This document shows, piece after piece, positions 44,555-56,005 of a stretch of DNA of 64,000 nucleotides. The DNA is taken from positions 109,393,284 to 109,457,283 of the forward strand of contig OV884057.1 of assembly GCA_930367215.1 (NCBI GenBank). Reading direction: 5' to 3'. A model generated the notes under the pieces. That model was not told the origin of the DNA, did no database searches, and worked only from the letters and a program-made list of their open reading frames with translations. Both the position numbers and the translations under genes were made by a program. The DNA is from Pollenia angustigena. Taxonomy: Eukaryota > Arthropoda > Insecta > Diptera > Polleniidae. The stretch's first letter is position 1, and each line of letters begins with the position of its first letter.

Positions 44555-45312
44555 TAGTTGTATATTACATTTTCTTTGCAGAGTGATACCTCTGAGCCTG
44601 TGTCTATTAGGAATGTCAATTGATAGTTTATGTTTTTTATTGATAGAAAAAGAAAATTTGATGTTTCAATATTTAGTGTATATACTCTTAATTTTCCCTG
44701 TTCGGAGATTCGTAATGAGTCTCCAGGGTTTGTACGTTTCCCTGTTGTTGTATAGTATAAACATTGGAGTTGCCTCTTCCTCTTTGTTATTATTGTATCT
44801 ATTATCTCTGTTGTTGTTATAGCTATTGTTGTTGTTATACTGTCTGTTATTGTTGTAGTTTCTGTTATTGCTGTTATGATTTCTGTTGCTACTGTTACAG
44901 TTTCTGTTGCTATAATTATAAGTTCTGTTATTGTTGTTATAGTTTCTGTTATTCCTGTTATTTTTAAAGTTTCTATCTATCTGTGAATTGGGATAATTTG
45001 TATTTCTGCTATTTCTAAAACCTGAATTGTTTCTATTTGTGTTATTGTAATAGTTTTGTCTATTATTATTTATCTGTAATGTTGTAAATGTATCTGATAG
45101 TTGTAGTGATCTTTCCTGTGTACTTGCAATATCAAAGGCTTGTGCCAAGGTCTTGGGCTGCGCGGCTATTACAGCTGTTCTTATATCTTTATATAAACCT
45201 TCTTGAAAAATTTCTAAAGCTAGTTTTTCATTCATAGTCTTAATCGTAGATCGAGCCACTTGATTTGAACTGTCCTCCAGCTCTGAAATTTGTACCAATG
45301 TCAAGTCCGCTA
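44555..45312 (-). pseudogene. Mdg1-like gag C-terminus and protease active site
   Basis: The gag part (frame 44666-45337) shows IADLTLVQISELEDSSNQVA, EIFQEGLYKDIRTAVIAAQP and AFDIASTQERSLQL, then an extended Asn/Arg/Tyr-rich tail of about 90 residues (NNRNYNNN type repeats) in place of zinc knuckles. The next codons hold the protease active site LIDTGSEVSLCKENV. A low-complexity N/R/Y tail is seen in Mdg1/412-group gags, where it probably binds RNA. Confidence 0.8.
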
Positions 45313-45316
45313 TTAA

Positions 45317-45891
45317 CCCCGGGTCTCCACGTAGCAATATTTATTGCGGCAAACGTCAAATTTGATTGCTCCATTAAATTTGCGACGTATAGACCGCAAA
45401 TTGCCATGAGTGGCAATCCATTGCGCAATGATTGCTCTTCTTATTGCTTGAGCAATTATTGCTTAGCAATCTGCTGTCAAATTTGTTGTAATTGTATGTA
45501 ATTTCATTTCTCTGTACGGTTGTTTATTTATAAGTGTGTTTATTTATTAAAAAAACAATCAAGAAAAAGCCGCCAAGTGAAAAAATACTTCAACAAAATA
45601 CAGAAAAAGTTTTTATATATTATATTTTTAAATAAACGTCAATATCAAAAAAAGCAAACGCAAATAAACAAAAAAGTAATACAAAACACAGCTACGACAA
45701 TTAATTATTTAAACATTTGTTATAAATACAGCCACAAAACTTTATACAACTACTCGCGGTGAAAATTGCAAATTTATGGCAAAGCAATTTCAAGTGTTCT
45801 CCAGCAATATAATTAGCAATTATTGCACCATTGTTCTGCCGACGTTATTGCTTGTACTTAGCAATAAAAATTGCTACGTGGAGACCCAGGG
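45317..45891. mobile_element. 575-bp piggyBac-like MITE in gag
   Basis: CCCCGGGTCTCCACGTAGCA at the left is inverted in TGCTACGTGGAGACCCAGGG at the right. TTAA precedes the left end (45313-45316). The right flank reads TAAA, one substitution from TTAA. CCC...GGG ends with a TTAA target are the piggyBac hallmark. Subterminal GCAAT/ATTGC motifs are frequent. Confidence 0.78.
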
Positions 45892-46500
45892 TAAAGTGCT
45901 AATCCGTTCTTTGTAATTAAGTACATTTCCTTTTTGTTTTGTATTCCTTAATTCATAATGTATGCTGCTTAAATTTCTTGTCGATTTGAATTGCTTTGCC
46001 AAAACTGTCTTCAGTTCCTCGAAAGTTTCAGGCGTATTCTGTATAATCAAAATGTCCCTGACTTTGTCTACTAATTTTATTGCCAATACATATTTTATCA
46101 GGTTCTTTTTCCCTTGCTCATTTAGCTCAGAATGAACCATTTCTACCATTGTAAGGAAAATATCAACATGTTTAGGCTTTCCGTCGAAGACTGGTATTGT
46201 TTCCGAAGCCTTTTTACTGTCAAAGTTCGACATGATTTTAAAATTTTCGACTTTTTCCTCTATTTTCAAATTTTTATGTTCTGTCAATAGCTGAATTGCT
46301 GTTTCTCTCACGTCTTTAAATTGAACAATCTTTTCGTCCCTTAAAGGATTTGCTAATGTTCTACAAGTTTTCCGAATTTTTCACTTAACTGTTCTATTGA
46401 TTTTAGTTTTTCTTGTATAGTTTCTTTTGTATGTGGTCTTGTTATTGATTTCCTAGCGTTAACAATTAATCGTTCTAAGTCTTCGAATATCTGCTCCATT
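45892..46500 (-). pseudogene. Mdg1-like gag, N-terminal part
   Basis: ATG at 46500 opens MEQIFEDLERLIVNARKSIT, followed by KETIQEKLKSIEQLSEKFGK. After a frameshift the 46311-45874 frame continues with FKIMSNFDSKKASETIPVFD, GKPKHVDIFLTMVEMVHSEL, NLIKYVLAIKLVDKVRDILI and LKTVLAKQFKSTRNLSSIHY, which looks like a retroviral-type capsid. The last residues of the annotated ORF belong to the piggyBac-like MITE. Confidence 0.75.
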
Positions 46501-46976
46501 AATCACATTTATTTCTGTAGCAAAAAAAAAAAATTTTCTCTTTCATATTTTCTTTATTTAAATTCACACATTTTGTACAAAGTTTCTTACAACCTGTTTT
46601 TTATATAGTGTTGTAGAAACTTGAATATGACCACTATTACGAAAATTACTAATAGAATTATTATTATTTCCTGGTCTATTGTTATTTTATTTGTATTTGT
46701 AGCGTTGGCAATCGCATAACCCTCTACTTTCGCATTTGCGATACCCATTTTAATTTGCTCTAAAGTATATTCTATCTATCTTCCTCTGTTATCTGAAAAA
46801 TGTGTAGTTCTGGATTCATTACCTATATCAATATCTTCTTGGGTTTTATCTTATTTCTAATCATTTTAAGAACAAAAATCTTTAAAGTACAATTTAATTT
46901 TACATTATATTAATTCATACAAAATGTGTAAAATCCTAGAAATTTTATTAATATTATTATTTTTGGTGGTTGTTGT
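46501..46976. other. Leader of the Mdg1-like element, no ORF supported
   Basis: AT-rich sequence between the small ORF at 46977-47333 and gag. Short in-frame scraps only. Confidence 0.4.
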
Positions 46977-47333
46977 TTAGTTTCTCCAACCGGCCTTTCT
47001 GAGTTCTATTAGTTGCTGTACTAATCGTTGCTTCTGTTTTCCCTCACAAATGCCTATTATTCGCTGCAGGTCGTTGCAGGCTTTTTGAAATTTCAGCTTC
47101 TTTCCTCCTTTTTTCTTTTTGGTAGATGTTTGGTTTCTAAAGGTTTGTAATTGTTGTTTATAATTCTGTTGTCTAGACTGATACTGTTCTATGGTAATTG
47201 GTTTAGGGCCAGCAGACTTTGGTGTAGGTGTGTAGGTTGGTGGTTCTTCAACGGATGTTCCTTCTGGGACGAACTCTTCGCGCAGAAATTTTTGCCACTT
47301 CTCAAAAATTTCGTTCACTTCTGTTTGAGTCAT
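46977..47333 (-). CDS. Small basic ORF upstream of gag
   Basis: 118 codons: an acidic N-terminus (MTQTEVNEIFEKWQKFLREE), a Pro-rich link, a KKKKGGKKLKF basic block and a C-terminal helix (QRLVQQLIELRKAGWRN). It lies upstream of gag in the leader of the Mdg1-like element and is intact although the rest is broken. 412/Mdg1-type elements are known to have small leader ORFs. Function unknown. Alternatively it belongs to an unrelated insertion. Confidence 0.4.
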   Translation of the reverse strand: MTQTEVNEIFEKWQKFLREEFVPEGTSVEEPPTYTPTPKSAGPKPITIEQYQSRQQNYKQQLQTFRNQTSTKKKKGGKKLKFQKACNDLQRIIGICEGKQKQRLVQQLIELRKAGWRN

Positions 47334-47429
47334 ATTTTATTTAATAATCATGATAATAAGTCCAAAAATCCAAAAAAAAAAGTCTATTCGTATAAAAATT
47401 AAAATCAATAAATTGGTATCCTTAAAAAA

Positions 47430-49619
47430 AAATGGTTTTTGTTTACAGGATACAGATTGGCAGGATTGCCATGTATTATTTTTATTTTGGGAAAAGAAAT
47501 AATCGGAATAATATAATACTATTTATTCCTCTACGAGTTATAATATTTGTGAGGCTATATTAGTTGAAATTTTTTGTAATACCACAACTGTGCTAGTGGG
47601 TGTGGTCTACCTTCCTTATGGTAACTTAACTGAAATGGAAAACTTACTTGGTGATATATTTAGTAGATATAGTAACATTATTATAATGGGTGATTTCAAT
47701 TGTAATTTGTTTGATAACACTAAGTCGTCGAGTCTAAGATCGCTTTGCAACAGAGTTGGGTTATCCTATCTTCATAATTCCTTACCTACACATTGGGATG
47801 TGAGTCATAATACAACATCCCTTATTGACTTCTTTCTCGTAAACAATGGTTGCAATATTGCTTTATCTGGTCAAGGATCGGTCCCATTTCTTCAGTCCTA
47901 TCATGCGTTAATATATATCTCCATGAGTTGTCCGATTAAAGTAAAGAGTGATTATGTAGAATATAAAAATTTTAACGGCCTAGATCTTAATACAGTAGAG
48001 TTTTATATAAATAATTTTGACTTCACGTCGTTTTATAACAATAACTCCGTTAATTCTAAAGTTGATATTTTAAATTCCCTGTTATCTGAACTGCTTGATC
48101 TTGTTCCTATCGTTAAATTTAAAATTAAAACTCAAAAGGACCCATGGATGAACAAATATGAGGTTGTTAATGCTAGACACCTTCGTGATTGTGCATATGA
48201 ACATTTTAGAAATAACAAAAGTGAGGAAAATCGCAGAATCTACACAAGACTTAGGAATAAACTTAAATCATTAATTCGTAAATTTAGAAGGCAACATCAC
48301 ATGAGATTGTTTGAAGGTGCTGATTCTAGGCAATTGTGGAAAATATTAAATAATTCCGGTGTTGTTAATAATAATCTTGCTGACAGTTCCTATTTGGAAG
48401 TTAACGAGTTAAATAGAACATTTGTTTTGGATGATGTGGGTGGTGCTCCATTTGATTTTCGAAATTTTGGAGATGGGCTTTCGGGTTTCTCCTTTGATAT
48501 GATATGTAGTGATGACTTAATTGGTGCGCTACAGAAAATTAAGTCTAACTCCTTAGGTGCGGATGGATTTCCTATCAAACTTATTAAGCTTGTTTATCCT
48601 TATATTTTGGAACCTCTACTACACTTATTTAATATGATTATAATGACTTCTACATATCCTGATCAATGGAAATTAGGTAGGACTGTACCTATACCCAAGA
48701 GGGACTCGAGTAGGACTTTTCGTCCAATAAGTATTTTACCGGCCATATCCAAGATTATGGAACATTTGTTAAAGTTTCAGATTAATGTCACTTGTAAATT
48801 ATTGTATTGAAGTAGTATCTGGAACTTTTTCGTATAATCTTCGTAAAATTGAGCAAATTGTAAAAAGAATTGTAAGATTTGTTTATGGCATCGCGTATAG
48901 AGACAGTACATCACATGCTGTAACTTTTTTTCTTGGGTGCTCCTTTAAACAATATTTACGTCTACGTAATTTGTTGTTCTTTTACAAAGTAATAAGGTAT
49001 AATATACCAAATGAACTATATACAAAATTTTTATTTTCCAGATCTACAAGAAATCCTCAACTGATTATTCCTCTTGTATCATGCTCCCTTTTTGAACGCT
49101 CATTTATTGTTAGGATAGCTAGATATTGGAACACTTTACCATATGGTCTACGCACTTTCTCTTTGTCATATGAACTCTTTAAAAAACGGTTTTTATTACA
49201 CCTACAGGAGTCTGGCAATTATCATTCAGTGTAATTGTTAAATTCTTTTTTTTTTTCTATTTAATATGTAATATAGGGTTCATGATGATTTGTAAGTTTT
49301 ATTTTTTTTCCTTTGTTTTTCCTTCATATACCTGATTCTTGTTTCCTTGCCTTCACTGATAAGTTTTACGGATATTATTTATATAAACTGAAATTTTAAA
49401 GAATTGCATCGTATACCCATAACCGTAATTGTACTTTTGTATATAAATATTATGAATAATCTTTCTTTGTAGAATGATATAACTTAGTTTATAAATGAAC
49501 GTTATACTATTTTTAAGACAAAATGTATATAATATTCCAGTAATGCGCTTTGGCCTTGAAGGCTTTTTGTATTACAAGCAATAAATAAATAAACAAATAA
49601 AAAAAAAATAAAAACAAAA
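47430..49619 (+). pseudogene. LINE with endonuclease and deleted RT
   Basis: The frame 47590-48810, open back to about 47496, starts within an AP-like endonuclease: NICEAILVEIF, IIMGDFNCNLF (GDFN motif), DFFLVNNG. It continues into the RT N-terminus (LGADGFPIKLIKLVYPYILE, WKLGRTVPIPKRD, RPISILPAISKIME). At about 48.78 kb it jumps to the C-terminal region (48785-49234: VNYCIEVVSGTFSYNLRK, RIARYWNTLPYGLRTFSLSY), so the RT palm with its YADD box is deleted. The tail ends ATAAATAAATAAACAAATAA and A-rich sequence. The 5' end is truncated. It is the only retroelement of the window on the plus strand; Jockey/CR1-group. Confidence 0.85.
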
Positions 49620-49716
49620 TAATAGTTTTCAGTATTTACTAAGCTCTGCAGCCGTTTTCCTTCAGCACCCAACAGTGCCGATTTCTGGTGAGATATTTAA
49701 AGAAGCTTATCTTTTA

Positions 49717-50330
49717 AGGAGCATATAGACGACATGTTTTTGTCATCGACATGTCAAATTTCCCACTGCAAAACACATACATGTCGTGTGTTACCTTTTT
49801 AACTTTGCTTCTGTAAAAGTCAGACGCAAAGTCATCTGAGAAAATTTCAATTAGAGCGTGCTCTATTTTCTTCTGACAAGCCATCTGACATCAGCTGTGT
49901 CAGAAATCTATGCCGGGAAGAAACTGGCAGCGGCGTCAACTATTGACGGAATCATTAGCCGGCTGAAGTTAATATTTTACAATACCAAGATATGTATGCT
50001 CATCTCACCATTGAATAGAATTTATGTAAATATATACATAAAAACCGTTTAATTATAAAATTCTAAATTGGTATCTTTAAAATAAAAGAAAAAATGTTAA
50101 GATGGCTAAATTATTTTACGGCGCAAATAAATATTTTCGTGGCGGCAGCAAGCTATTTTGAAACCGAGAACTACTTTGGTTTCTGCAATAACAATGCGAA
50201 AAAAAAACAGAGACAATTTCAGAAGCAAATTACATGTACGTTTGTGACCGAATATTATAAACCTTATGTAAAACAGCAATTTTGACAGACATGAACAATT
50301 ACATGTGACTTGAAAATTTGACATGTCAGC
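49717..50330. mobile_element. Harbinger-type MITE family C, copy 1
   Basis: Starts AGGAGCATATAGACGACATG after TTA (49714-49716). The body includes TCTATGCCGGGAAGAAACTG and GTGGCGGCAGCAAGCTATTT. The right arm (AAAATTTGACATGTCA) is recognisable, but the last 40 bp present in copy 2 are missing. Near identical to 62928-63507 elsewhere, with an extra ~55-bp block near 50090-50130. Confidence 0.82.
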
Positions 50331-50387
50331 TGTTCAATTCTAATTTTATTCATACAAATTACCAACTTATATACTAATTTATTTTAT

Positions 50388-50555
50388 GGTCAGCATTAAT
50401 GTGGCACAGTAACAAATCAATAGTAGATTTGCTGTTCCCACGGGAATTTGCAATTGAGACAAATTTACTAGAATTTGTTGGCGCGTGAAAATAATTATTG
50501 CAAAAATATTCAACAAAAAAAAAAAAAAAAAATTAAAGGCACATTTATGCTGACC
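50388..50555. mobile_element. 168-bp MITE
   Basis: GGTCAGCATTAATGTGGCAC and its inverse near the right end (GCACATTTATGCTGACC) bound an AT-rich core with an A run. TSD unclear. Confidence 0.7.
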
Positions 50556-50728
50556 AAACACAAAAACAATTATAAATTCAGTTCATTGCCTTTATAAATA
50601 AAATTCATATAAAATATTTATCGTAAACAAAAAAAAAAAAAAAAATGAATTGGATTTCAAGTTCAATGTCATGCTTAAAGTAAATAAAATTCTTTCATTG
50701 CTACAGTGCCTTAACTAATTATAGATAC

Positions 50729-52747
50729 TAAAGCCCTGCACGAATGCATTTGTTTATTTTTCACATTTCTCCACACCAACTCATTGTTGTGTGAAATACT
50801 GAGTTCTTTTTTTAAAATCAATTCGAAGGATACACAATGAAAAACCGAATCAATTTTAAACAGTAGCTCGTTTCAAACAACTCGTTGTTAAGCAGTAGTT
50901 TGATTTAAAAAAACATTGTGCGTACCACTACTAACACATATTTTTATGATCATCAATTCAGTCGTCGATGTGACTTCGACAAGTGTACATGTCACAGAGC
51001 ATACAGAGACGTCACGAGACGGGAGATTTTGCGTTTTTTCCCGTCTCTTTCTTCTAAAGCTGCCCTTTTTGCATTTTTTGTTTTGATTACGCAGTTCGTG
51101 TTGATAGTAGCGGCCTGTTTTTACACATTGCCACTTCACTACCAAAAAAACTTTTTCTTTCTCTTTCTTCGAAAGCTGCCCTCGCAAATGATTTGGACAT
51201 TTTTCATACGTCACATTTTTCATCTCTGTATGCTTTGTGGTACATGTCTAGCGGATGCTATGTTATTTTGTTTCATCTTAACAGAAAAAAACTTTATGAT
51301 GACAAAAAAAAATTATTTGATACCTGTAAAAGGGTTCCTTTTTCCTTCGTTAAAAAGACGTACCTAAATACAGAAATTATTAAGAAAAAAAATAGCCACA
51401 AGAATTTGTTGGTATTTTGTGCTTGTAAAAATATTTTGGTTTCTGTACCAATCGCGTCGGTGGGTTTTTTTTTCTTCTTAGAAAACACTTTTCTTAAGTA
51501 AGTAAAAATTTTAGAAAAACAAGTTAAAAAAAGGCTTGTTTTGCTACAATTTATGTGTAAATAACCTATATACATAATAGCAGACAGTAGGTAACATGTT
51601 TGGGTAGAAAGATGTGTTTCATTGATGTATTAATGAAACTTTATTGTTTCGCACTATTTTTATTGCATACTTTTTATGCTACAATTATATGACCGAGCCC
51701 AAAGAGTTAACCTTACCTATTTATGGTAACTATTTAACGCAACTTTGACCTGTTATAATGACTTTATACATTTTTTCAGGCAAACTCAGGTGGTTTGGTA
51801 TTTTGTAAAATGTTATGATATACCATTAGGGAAAATACTACACAACTTGATGCAGTATCCAACGAATTGCTAATGTATGAAAGCTTAAATGTTAGTACTA
51901 ATGAAGATTTCAACATTTTGCAATGGTGGAACTTTCATCAAAATGAATTTCCACTTCTCTACAAAGTGAGCTGCAAAATATTAGCAACGCCTGCTAGTAG
52001 TGCAGCTTCAGAGAGAGTTTTTTCAGTAGCACGGAATTTGATTTCTGAAAAAAGATGCAGCATTGCTTCAAACGGTGATTCTATAAATGGCATAATGTTT
52101 CTTCATTCAAATATAGAAGCAACTGAAATACAAAATGAACTTTTAAACTGTACAAATTAATATATATATATTTTAAACCATTTTGCTCATTATATTATTT
52201 TTATCTTAATTTTGCAATTAATTGAATTTAGCTTTTCATTTCTTTTTTACTTTTAATAAAATATTTCAAAATATATTTTTGTAACTTTTGAATAAAATAA
52301 TTTAAAATAAAAACTTAAGCATTGTATAAAAATATTTTGCATCTTCATTTGTTTTTTGCGCAATACAAGTTTACTAGTCATACCTAATAATAAAAAAAAA
52401 TTCAATAATTCAAATCACCTATTTTGTTACTGTTGTTTGGTGTGATTTGGTCTGATTCGTTTGAATTGTTTGATTCGTGCGATTCGTATGATTTGGTGTA
52501 GTTTGTGTTATTCGTTTATTTCGTTGTTGTGTGGAGTATATTTCGTGCTCTTTACACTTCGTATTTGGTCTTTTATAACACACAAATTTAAATTCATTTG
52601 CATTTGTGTGTTTATATTATTTTCGTGCTTTATGTGTTTTTCACAATACAGAGTTTGATTCGTTAGCAAAATGCAATCGACAATCACAAGTTGAAAACCA
52701 AACGAATGATTTGAAACGGCATTCAAATGCATTCGTGCAGGGCTTTA
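50729..52747 (+). mobile_element. 2-kb hAT element, internally deleted
   Basis: TAAAGCCCTGCACGAATGCA at 50729 and TGCATTCGTGCAGGGCTTTA at 52747 are perfect inverted ends. ATAGATAC flanks both (50721-50728 and 52748-52755), an exact 8-bp TSD. The right subterminal zone repeats GATTCGT motifs. Only the C-terminal transposase exon (51867-52160) survives, so it is non-autonomous. Confidence 0.9.
51867..52160 (+). pseudogene. hAT transposase C-terminal dimerisation domain
   Basis: 97 codons with the diagnostic hAT_C wording: FNILQWWNFHQNEFPLLYKV, KILATPASSAASERVFSVAR and NGIMFLHSN, then a stop. The WW-N, PASSA-SERVFS and F-L-N positions are the conserved core that makes hAT transposases multimerise. 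The catalytic DDE part is missing, removed by the internal deletion of the 50729-52747 element. Confidence 0.88.
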
Positions 52748-52799
52748 ATAGATACACTACAAATGTTTATTTTTCCTTTCTGCCTTTAAGGGCTTGAGG

Positions 52800-53047
52800 A
52801 TGCGTGTTCTTAAGAGTATTGGGTGTAATTAAAACGTTCAATTGAGGAAAATTATCATATAGTTGTGTTACGGGTGTTTTATTTATATTAGAGCTTGTAT
52901 TTGTTATCCGTGGGGGGTATTGAAGCCTAATCCATCAGTTATTTCTTGAACAATAATATCCTCACTCAAATTTTCATACATTTTTTCTTAAAAAGAATCA
53001 TCAAAAGAGAATGATTCGCCGTCTCTAAAAAAAGGTATCATCTTCTT
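52800..53047 (-). pseudogene. LINE ORF1, C-terminal tail
   Basis: Minus-strand frames with GESFSFDDSF and MYENLSEDIIVQEITDGLGF continue the ORF1 of 54594-56005 after an insertion. Stops and frame changes are frequent. Identification rests on position and on the acidic/Asn-rich character, so confidence is moderate. Confidence 0.45.
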
Positions 53048-54593
53048 CATGTTTACACGGTACGTGCTTCGCTCTCTATTCATGCTTCACATCCCAATCA
53101 TGATCGAAGCAACTGCTTCGCCATACAACATTTTGAGAGCGAAGCAAGTAGATTCAATATGAATCTAAACTAACTCTCTTTTCTTATTTTTATCGCAAGG
53201 TTATCTGAACTAGCTGTAAAAATCAATTGTTTCAGAGTTGTCAACTCGGTGCGTTTCTCACCATTTTGGTGCTTTTTAAATTTTGTTCTACTGCAAGAAT
53301 AATAATGAAAATATTAACTTTATTAATTTGGAATAATTAAAATAAATTTTTGATCACCTTTTCAAAAGTTTTTAACAGAATTTATTAAGTCAATTTACGA
53401 AAATATAACATCTTGTACAAATGAATGCATTAAAAAACGAATTTTTTATGAAAATTTGTTTAATAAACCTGTCATAAACCCAAACTATTTTTTATTAATA
53501 TGGAGGTATGTATTTATGTAGAAATTTGTTTAATTTTTTTGCAAAGTTTTTGGTTTTTCTTTTTTAACTATGTAAAAGGCTGTTTTATTGTTATATTTTT
53601 TATATGAAAATATTAAACTTCTTAAAAAATATATATATTTTCAAAAATATTTTTATAACACGATAAATACTGAACTGTTGCTAATTTAGAATCCTTACTA
53701 GATATTTAGTGTTGAATTCTTTATAAAAAAATTAGATATATTTTATGCAATTAAAAAAAATTTACTTAGTATATATGAATACCGAGTCGAATTCAACAAG
53801 GTGAACTCGTCGCTACAACAATTACAACTCTAATAAAAACAACAGAAGTATACATACTTCTTTTGTAATCAATTTTAATAAAAGTTTCACACAAAATTAG
53901 TTTTTTCTCAAAAAATTTTAACTTCGACAATTAAATGTAATTAAAACAAAAAAATTAAAGAAGACAAATTGGACTTTACAGCTGACGAGCAGTTGCTCAA
54001 AAGAGTTTACCTTGTTGAATTTGCCATAAATGATGCAAACAAATTTGTGTAGTTTTTTTATGTTTGATAAGTTTTGTTTTTTTCTAAAAACTCTGAACTG
54101 TAAAGACTTTTTTATTGTAATACAGTAGAATCGCAAAAAAGTAAGCCGAAATATTCCAAGGGTTTTGTTTTTCGAAATATTAAATATTCTAAGCGGTATT
54201 TAATTGTAAAAAATGCAATAAAGCAAATTTTTCGAAAATAACACTCAATTTATTTAAATTACTTATTTTTAATAAATTAACTTAGATTTAATTTGCACCG
54301 GCTGGTTTAAAGTGCACAACTCCTCTTAAACTACAATTTACGATGCTACTGTATTTTTAATATAAAAATGTTATGCAAAATTAATTCAATATTCTAAAAA
54401 AAAAAGAAATTCTAAACTTGCTGCGTTTTTTCTCCATTTTGGTGGGGTTTTGACAATGCAAAGTTAACAACACTGATTTGTTTATTAAAGACAACTGTCA
54501 AATCGAAGCAAGTAGAAACGTCGTGTAAACACCATGATTCATTAACATGATTCAGAGAGCGAAGCAGGTGATTCAAATCGTCGTGGAAACATG
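53048..54593. mobile_element. 1.5-kb TIR insertion in LINE ORF1, with a nested pogo MITE
   Basis: CATGTTTACACGGTACGTGC with TTCGCTCTC at the left mirrors GAGAGCGAAGC ... CGTGGAAACATG at the right. The interior has GTTGTCAACTCGGTGCGTTT and TTGCTGCGTTTTTTCTCCAT arms in inverse orientation. No transposase. TSD not clear. Confidence 0.65.
54123..54351. mobile_element. 229-bp pogo-like MITE
   Basis: CAGTAGAATCGCAAA at the left and TTTACGATGCTACTG at the right, with TA on both sides (54121-54122 and 54352-54353). Same general type as 44044-44554 but a different family. Confidence 0.78.
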
Positions 54594-56005
54594 GCATTAT
54601 GCAGTCGTCTGATTTTGGATTATCTCCTGTTGTAGTTGTTGTGTTTATTGATTGTTGTTTACTAAGTGAAATAATTTGAGAGTATTAAGTTTGTGTTAGT
54701 GTGAGAGAATCTTGGTTTGTTGGTTGAAAACTTGTAGATGTGTTTATAAAGTAGTTGTTTGAAGTTGTAGTAATTTGATGTATTGTTGAATATTTGTTGT
54801 TATTAATGATTGGAGTGGAGTGAATGTTGGTTTCAGGGAGAGAATTCTGTTGTTTTTTAACGGCAATTGTTGAAGATTTGTTGTTGTTGGTGATTGGAGT
54901 GGAGGTAATATTGATTTCAGGGAGAGAATTTTGTTGTTGTTTTTTAACGGCAATTGTTGAGTTGTTTTCTTTTTCCACGTGTTTAACTTGATTTTGCATG
55001 TCATTTTCGTTGCTTATGTTATTAGGTGTTGTTAACGAGTGATTTGTTACTTGTGCGTATGTGGAGTTTTTCCTAGCATTCTTTGATGCACGAGGCTGCA
55101 GCATATTAAGAGATGGATTGTCATTAAATACTTTCCAAGCTTCTCTTGTTGTACATCTTCTTGAAATTCATATGAAGTTGACCGATTTGTGCTTCCAGTA
55201 TGTTGGGCATTCGGTGTCATATGATGTATGGGTCTCCAATTGGCAGTTTACACAGTATTTACGGTTACATATTTCATGTTTTCCGGAGTAGCCACATTCC
55301 CTGCATTGTTCCACGCTTTTACACCATTTTCTTGTGTGTCCAAGTCTTTGGCAGTTAATACATCTCATGGGGCTTGGTATATACTCTTCAACGGCAACTC
55401 TTTCCCAGCCAAGTTTCAGAACATCTGGTCGGTATATAAGATCAAAAGTTATGATTGCTGCTCCTGTGGAAATGAAATTATCCCCTTCTTTTCTGGTAAT
55501 TTTTCGCACGTCAACAACTTTCTGGTCTTTAAGAGATGCTAGCAAATCTTCCTGAGGAATTTTAATTATCTTTTTAGAATAAATGCGGACTGTATTCAGA
55601 GTCTTATGTAGTACAATTTTCACTGGTATGCAATCAATATAGTTAGATTTTAGAAATTTCTCAGCCGTTTTATTGTCAGGTACTTTTATTAACAAATCTC
55701 CACTCCTCATTTCTTTGACGTCTAGTCGATCTCGTGAAATGAAGTGAATACCTTTTTCCACTTGAAAAACATTATGGGCAGCTAATGGTGGAACTTGTAT
55801 GCCCTCTTTCAGAAGCGACTAGATAACGCGGTAGGGTTTGTTGATTTGATGATGTTTCTGGTAGTGGGATGAAGTCTTCAGCACGAGGTCGTTTATTTTT
55901 GCCCGACCTGATTCTCCCGGCCGAGAAATTCAGCTCTCGAAACCGGTTGAAGTCCGGGGGATGAACCACGTTCATATCGATCGCGAAAAACCAATTAAAA
56001 TTCAA
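54594..56005 (-). pseudogene. LINE ORF1 with three CCHC knuckles (I/Jockey type)
   Basis: Three frames joined by frameshifts. 55772-56005 gives the N-terminus (MNVVHPPDFNRFRELNFSAG, PRYLVAS). 55168-55761 gives an RRM-like domain (VKEMRSGDLLIKVPDNKTAE, VRIYSKKIIKIPQEDLLASL) and zinc knuckles at about 134-147 (CINCQRLGHTRKWC), 153-170 and 170-185 (CVNCQLETHTSYDTEC). 54685-55104 gives the Gln/Asn-rich C-terminus (REAWKVFNDNPSLN just upstream). This is the gag-like ORF1 of I/Jockey-clade LINEs, which packages element RNA. At least two frameshifts; ORF2 is not in the window. Confidence 0.82.

Noticed and set aside
44764..44967. Cys/Tyr-rich plus-strand ORF
   Set aside because: Antisense shadow of the Asn/Arg/Tyr-rich gag tail.
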